From positions 2,356,001 to 2,420,000 of the forward strand of contig JAITYX010000076.1 of the NCBI GenBank assembly GCA_021018815.1: DNA of 64,000 bases, in the 5' to 3' direction. Origin of the DNA: Talinum fruticosum. Lineage: Eukaryota; Streptophyta; Magnoliopsida; Caryophyllales; Talinaceae. This document shows, piece by piece, positions 58,763 to 64,000 of this stretch. The translations under genes and the position numbers were made by a program. The notes under the pieces were generated by a model. That model did not search any database. It was not told where the DNA came from and saw only the letters and a program-made list of their open reading frames with translations. The number at the start of each line of letters is the position of its first letter. The first letter of the stretch is position 1.

Positions 58763-58842
58763 GGCTGCCGCATTATAGTACACGTCACCAGGTTTTTAGG
58801 GAGAGCGGGGCCGTTTATTTTATGATTTTATCCGATGGAGAT

Positions 58843-58852
58843 GCCACGTGGC
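58843..58852. promoter_or_regulatory. Perfect G-box palindrome upstream of the MA3 gene
   Basis: GCCACGTGGC lies about 85 bases upstream of the TATA box and is followed by GCG. This is the core bound by plant bZIP (ABA, light) and bHLH (PIF) factors. Its position in a proximal promoter supports function. Confidence 0.6.
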
Positions 58853-59563
58853 GCGTCCGCTAAAGTTTCGCTCTTTTTTCTGTGTCTCTCTTTGCCATTC
58901 TTATTGCTCCACCCGTCTATCTCTCTTTGAGTTGGCCATTTTTTAATTATTTTGTGAATTTACGTATTTGGCGCTCTTGTTCCATTCTATGTAGCAGGTG
59001 AAGCGGGGGTATGAAGGTAAATTGTTATTTTGGATTGTTTGTCATATTGTAATCCAAATAAATTGATTAATTAGTTATGGAATATTTTTGGTTTTTTTTT
59101 TTTGAGTTTTCAGGGTTGGCAAGTCAGTCTTTGTAGATCTTACACAACTGGATAAGATGGATTCTTGATGGATTAGATTTATAGTAATAAAAGGATTTTT
59201 TCTTAATGACAAAAAGTATTTTTAAAAATTTTAGAATTTAATAGTTTAAGTAGAAAACTATACGAAATATTATATCGAAGCAATTAAAAATAGTATGAAG
59301 CCTATCATTTATTTGGTAACAAAATTTGCTATTCTAAGATGTACACTATAAATTTGAAAGGGTAGTGACAAATAATGAGAAGCATGTAATTTTTGTTGTA
59401 AAATATAACTATTTTACAATGTATAAAAATTGCAACATTCCATAAAATATGTGGAAGGCATACATTTTCAAATCTTATTTCAATTTTTAGATGGTCCATA
59501 ATATTGGTATAACACTAATATATACACTAGCAAAATCATACGAAACCCATTCTTTAAGCAATA

Positions 59564-59862
59564 CTCTTTTCGTCTCATATTTATAGTCAAGTTCAGGAAA
59601 TATACGAAAATAAATAGTAAATGTGTTTATTATTATTTTTTTTACAAATGAGAAGCAATGTCAATGTAATCGGGATTTGAATTGAATATAATTCTCAAAA
59701 TTTTTTCAGCTTGAACTAACTGATACTCAAATTATTATAGTTACATCATTGACTTGAAATGGTTCTTTACTTGATAAAAATATTGTCAAATTTAAAAATA
59801 ATATAAATTTTATTGTAATATTTTAAAAAATATTTTTAATAATCAATATGAGATGGAGGGAG
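59564..59862. mobile_element. Stowaway-like MITE
   Basis: The left end (CTCTTTTCGTCTCATATTTA) and the complement of the right end (CTCCCTCCATCTCATATTGA) are clear Stowaway termini, flanked on both sides by TA (59562-59563 and 59863-59864). The element is about 299 bp, AT-rich and non-coding. Confidence 0.75.
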
Positions 59863-60559
59863 TAAAAGACCTTAAATGCTTTCTTGCCATGAGTAAAGGT
59901 TAAGGCACACAATTCCCCACTTTGCCAAGCCATTAGCGAACAATCAAGTGTTCAAATTATATTTACCATTTTATTTATTTATTTGTTTATCAATGGTATA
60001 CCTTACAAAGAGGTAAGTACGATGAAGACAACGATATTTTTAAACTCTATGCACCACTTTTGCCGGTGCTAGCTAAAATTTGTTTGAGCATATAATAGGT
60101 CAAGTTTGTCTCATTTGAAAAATTTAAAATTTAAATAATTAATTATATTTCGTTTGGTAATAAGTTAGCAAGGCAGTTCTAATAGAAATTTCGTGACCAA
60201 TTCAATTTCAAAGAAATTCGAACAATTTGACAACCTAGCTAGCTCGGAAATCAAATAAATGGATTTTTAAATATAATTTTAATTTAAAATATCGACAATT
60301 TTAAATCAAAAGTTTAGATAACGATGTCTACATGTTAAAAATTCAGAGCATCCATCCCCTTAAACAAATGTGACAACTTAGTATTTTCCTCCTTGCCCAT
60401 ACACATTTATTAGCATAATCTCACCACCGTTTCAGTACATACAATACAATGTACCCTTATTTATGTCAGTCATATTGTCATTAGATGGATATTCCACCAA
60501 GTACACCTACTCTTTGTTGAAACCGCTCCATGGTTTTGCTGCTATGTATAATGGAGGAT

Positions 60560-62157
60560 GAAGGTTTGCTCAAGGAGAGTCTCGAGTCACCCTAGAGGGG
60601 GTGAATAGGGTGATAGAAAATTCTTTCGAAAATACACACTTTTGCGCGTAAAAGAGGCAAAGACAGAATCCGAGTCTAATAACAGAGTCGAAAAGATTGG
60701 ACTCGTAAAGCAATGAATCGAAGAAGCAAGAGCACTAAGGCCGTCCGAGTCTAGAATGAACTCGGAAAAAGAACACAGAGATTTTACGTGGAAACCCTCC
60801 CGGGCAGAAAACCACGGCCCGTGTCAATCCAGACACGAAGTCAAATCCACTATTTTGAGTCCACAAAATACCGTGAACTTGACGGAACCCAAGTTGCTCC
60901 CTTAGACAACTCTATACAGATTTTCCTAGACTCGAAGTTACCTTATCTCGATCTAGTACTTCCTAGCTGAGATAACCCTTACAGCTAGGGACAACTAAGC
61001 CGAGTTAACCTTTACAGACTTAGTCAAGGGACCTTACAAAGAATGTAAGAAGTGTTTGTAACTAAGTACAAGACCTTACAACTCGTAAAGTAATGAATTA
61101 CAGAGTGGGAGTTGTAAGTTGAAGATTGAGAGTAAATACAATAACTTTGATCAAGTAAGTATATAGACAATATGTTCGGCAACCTCCAAGTCTTGTGAAG
61201 TGCCTTCTTTTATAGATAACCAAGCAGAGTAGCCGTTATCTTCATCTGCCGACCGAGAGTCTTCTCGTGACCGTTGGTAGAAGCTTTCGAGTCACTCGAA
61301 AGTATCCGTTGAAATATGAACGTTGAACAACGGTTTAACTCTCTTGAAGTCCCAAAACCATCGGTTGTGTCTTGAAAAGTGAGGTGGAAACCACCGTTAG
61401 GCTTGGCGTTCCAGCTTTTCCGGATATGGAAGCGCATGACTTCCGACACAATCTTCCGAGACTAACGCAGGGAAGGTGAAAAGCCATATCTCGCTGGTGA
61501 TTTGACGTTCGAAGCCGGCTACTTTTGTAGTTTGAAAAGATATCCTCGATTGGATAACCTACAAAAGTAAAACACCTTTGGTTCTCAAAGTATAAAATAC
61601 TTTGGTCCAAGGTTAGACACGGATAACAAAATAATTTTGAAAAATTACGCAATTGATTATCTCGAGTCGAAAAGAAATGGAATTTTCTGAGTCTAATATC
61701 CATGATACTCGTAATTCCATATGACTTAGTCTTAAGTAAAGAAACACGTTCTATAGCAAATATCGAGTGAGAAAGAACTTGATATAGACTAAGCATGAAA
61801 TGAACTATGAATGCCGACTATGCAAACAATAGAGTAAATAACCACAAGTCGATTCTCGAGTGAGAAACAGATGAATACTCGGTAAATTCAAAATGCGATT
61901 AATCCGAGTGAGAGTGGACTCGGAATAAAGAACCGGTTTTCGAGGCGCTAACCGAAAAGCGATTAAAGAGATATGTGAAGGCCGAATCGCATAGAGAAGA
62001 TACTTGTTTAACTCAAGTAAGTTTCCAAGACACAGAGAATGCCTTGGAATCAAAACTCTATATGAATGACATCGTTATACCCGATTCCTTTTGCATGACT
62101 CGGAAAGATATAGAGCAGTGTCCGAGTCTTCGGAGGATATATAGGGTTCAAGATGTA
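60560..62157. repeat. Unclassified repeat dense in GAGTC/ACTCG words
   Basis: It begins near CACCCTAGAGGGGGTGAATA and then TTTTACGTGGAAACCCTCCC, sequences I recognise as recurrent in plant repeat DNA. Over about 1.6 kb the pentamers GAGTC, ACTCG, CGAGT and GACTC recur far more often than in neighbouring DNA. Open frames on the minus strand are not protein-like. Confidence 0.4.
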
Positions 62158-62598
62158 GGCCCTGTTCAAGCAAAATGAGCTCGTTTGAGTAGCGAGATAA
62201 CCGTTTGTGTAGCCGATAACTCGTTTAGGTAGTCGATAGTCTGTTAGATTTTAGTCGTTAGCAGTATAGCTCGTTCAATTGAGCGGTTGAATAAATGTGT
62301 TCGGTAAATTTAGTGGTTGAGTTAGCTGATTATTGTAAATTGACGTAAAAGGATATAAATAATTTGTCAAATATAAATGAATGAAGGGTTTTTTTGTCAA
62401 CAAAATATGAAACGCTACTTTTAAATGTGAAAAGCTAATATTCTTAGCTTTTCGTAAACACTACTTGAAACGCTAAAAGCTATTGCAAACGCTAGTTAAA
62501 ACACTACCTTATCGAACGCTAATATTTGGTTGATTAGTGTTTTGACTTGGTCAAAACGCTAAAAGCTACTTCAAACGCTATTGCCGAACAGTGCCGTA
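62158..62598. mobile_element. TIR-bounded non-autonomous DNA element
   Basis: The left end GGCCCTGTTCAAGCAA pairs with the complement of the right end, GGCACTGTTCGGCAAT (about 12 of 16). Inside are many GATAACTCGTTT / AACGCTAAAAGCT subrepeats. The right half recalls 43950-44110. No transposase is encoded. Target-site duplications are uncertain. Confidence 0.45.
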
Positions 62599-62619
62599 AT
62601 TTTGTTGTTTACTATATAT

Positions 62620-62920
62620 ACTAGGCCAGATATCCAATTTTGAATAAATCATTATACGACTAAATCTTACGTGGTATCGAGCTAAAAAAATAGTAGTGTT
62701 ATTTTTTCCTCTTTTTCTTCCTTGTCTTTTGCCGGCGCTCTAGGGTTTCCGCCTGACAAGAATATGAGGCTATTTCTGTTTAACAAACTCTGGTGGCATG
62801 GTTTTGGATCCAACTGAAGCTAACTTGATCCCTGCACTTAACCCCCAAAACTTATCCCTAACACAGGTTGACTCGATGGCACAAATCCATTGCCATGATC
62901 CAATATATGATCCATTGTCA
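62620..62920 (+). mobile_element. LTR-retrotransposon leader remnant (PBS-like plus short gag-like ORF)
   Basis: TGGTATCGAGCTA at 62673 resembles the initiator-Met tRNA primer-binding site with one base lost. A pyrimidine-rich leader with CTAGGGTTTCCGCC follows, then an open frame from 62798 (MVLDPTEANLIPALNPQ) ending after about 40 codons. This order fits the start of a copia-type element. No polymerase region remains. Confidence 0.35.
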
Positions 62921-63801
62921 TGACAATAGCTTGGTTACCAAAAAAAAAAATCAATATACACAAGTAAGAACACATTGAATGAAGATAGTTACAAGCAGTA
63001 CACACACCGATAAGCTATAATTTGGAGCATATATTGAAGCGGAAACTCAATGAAATTACACGGATCCAGGAAATATTAACGCATATTCCTGATATATATA
63101 TTGCGTCTACAATGAAATGAAGGATCTAAATAGAACTTAAGCCATTTTAATTTGTTGATTTGTATATGTATGCATAAAAACCGGCTGAGTTGTTGCTGCG
63201 TTCCAGAACACATAGTAAGAAAGCCAATAGAAGAATGATCACCAATCAGTAGTACGTGCAGTACTGAAAACATCCCAATGTGAGACTATATATGACTCTA
63301 TTCCGCACCCAACAGTAAGAGCCTATAAAAGGGCGCTTTGCATAGCCAAACCTCTTTCAACACAAAACTACAGTAATTAGGCCGGGTTTGACTTGATCAA
63401 TAGCTAAATCTGCAGAAGTCTAGCCTTGTGTAACCGTGCGTCTGCTGAAAGCAAAGCAATGAATAACTAAAACCTGGACTTTACGTTTTTTTGGGGGCCA
63501 GGAGGAGCCCATCGCTAGAGAAAAAGAAACACAAAACTAAAGCAAACACCAGATGATTATATGTAAGAGTTGTCATCTGTGTTGCGATAAAACATCATAT
63601 CTTGTATTCAGCGCAGGAAAGGTAAGGATCATTAATCAAAAGTCACATAACTATACGGGGGAAAAAGCAGCAATCAGTGAAATATGCAATAGTGGACTAG
63701 ATTTCAGGCCTCCAAATTGCTCGGAAAAGAACTTTTAAATTATACAGAACAAGATCTTAGGAAACAATCCATGTCCTCATGATCATAAAACCTCAAATGA
63801 T

Positions 63802-64000
63802 TCAGTCTTTCTTGTTTTTAACGAACTGTTCATAAGCAGAATTAGGCTTAATGAACTGCAAGCTGATCAACTCTTTGAGGGCTTTGAGAATGGCAACTTT
63901 TGGGGGCGAGACCCTAGGAAGCGGCTTGTCATGTTGAGGTGACGCATCAAGTCATGGCAAATGGTATCGGGCATTGGGAGGGTTGGGAGACGAGGAGGCT
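63802..64000 (-). CDS. Possible 3' end of an unidentified gene (extends off the window)
   Basis: The minus strand ends with a soluble-looking segment (PPKVAILKALKELI followed by FIKPNSAYEQFVKNKKD) and a stop at 63802-63804. In the same frame a stop occurs about 150 bases upstream, so an intron or a frameshift would be needed. CAAG near 63935 could be an acceptor. I do not recognise the protein. Confidence 0.3.

Larger units (their letters stand above)
58900..63801. other. Repeat-rich intergenic DNA at the right end
   Basis: It contains a Stowaway-like MITE (59564-59862), a GAGTC/ACTCG-rich unknown repeat (60560-62157), a TIR-flanked element (62158-62598) and an LTR-element leader (62620-62920). 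A plus-strand TATA-like CTATAAAAGGG near 63323 has no recognised gene behind it. Confidence 0.5.

Noticed and set aside
60788..62178. Several open frames in the GAGTC-rich block, the longest 153 codons on the minus strand
   Set aside because: Composition is repeat-driven, there is no domain, and frames on both strands overlap.

Overview
The window is nuclear DNA of a flowering plant, most likely a eudicot. Genes are split by GT..AG introns, intergenic DNA is AT-rich, and SINE, LINE, MITE and LTR-type remnants are present. Every protein gene I could name has a plant-specific architecture. I could not identify the species.

Layout. (1) 1-13000: the 3' part of an AIRP2-type RING E3 ligase gene (+), an apparently intact ankyrin-repeat/PGG membrane protein gene (-), a truncated and frameshifted second ankyrin copy (-), and a decayed copy of the RING gene (+). 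This is a birth-and-death cluster. (2) 14274-18746: a five-finger CCCH zinc-finger gene (-). (3) 22400-32354: a REF6-type JmjN/JmjC/C2H2 histone H3K27 demethylase gene (-). (4) 35336-42042: an APE1L-type AP endonuclease gene (-). (5) 49439-52601: a chloroplast CbbY-type HAD phosphatase gene (+). (6) 53793-58035: a four-MA3-domain translation regulatory factor gene (-), with a 5'UTR intron, a TATA box and a perfect G-box upstream. (7) 58900-64000: repeat-rich DNA with MITEs, an LTR-element-like leader and a possible 3' end of an unidentified gene.

Genes 2-6 occur, from memory, as close neighbours on Arabidopsis chromosome 3 (around At3g48390 to At3g48440). I therefore read 14-58 kb as an ancient conserved microsynteny block. 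The members are unrelated in function: RNA binding, chromatin demethylation, base-excision repair, Rubisco-inhibitor disposal and translation control. Nothing suggests an operon-like system.

The REF6 and MA3 genes are complete and well conserved but carry six single-base frameshifts, all explained by one missing base at or beside a short homopolymer. Restoring one base at each site makes the exon totals exact multiples of three. Uncorrected long-read assembly error is the simplest reading. The two indels in the second ankyrin copy must be judged with that in mind.

I found no convincing new biological system. The most unusual items are a LINE remnant with inverted halves that resembles twin priming, the RING and ankyrin duplications, tandem duplications inside introns, and several structured repeats of unknown class.
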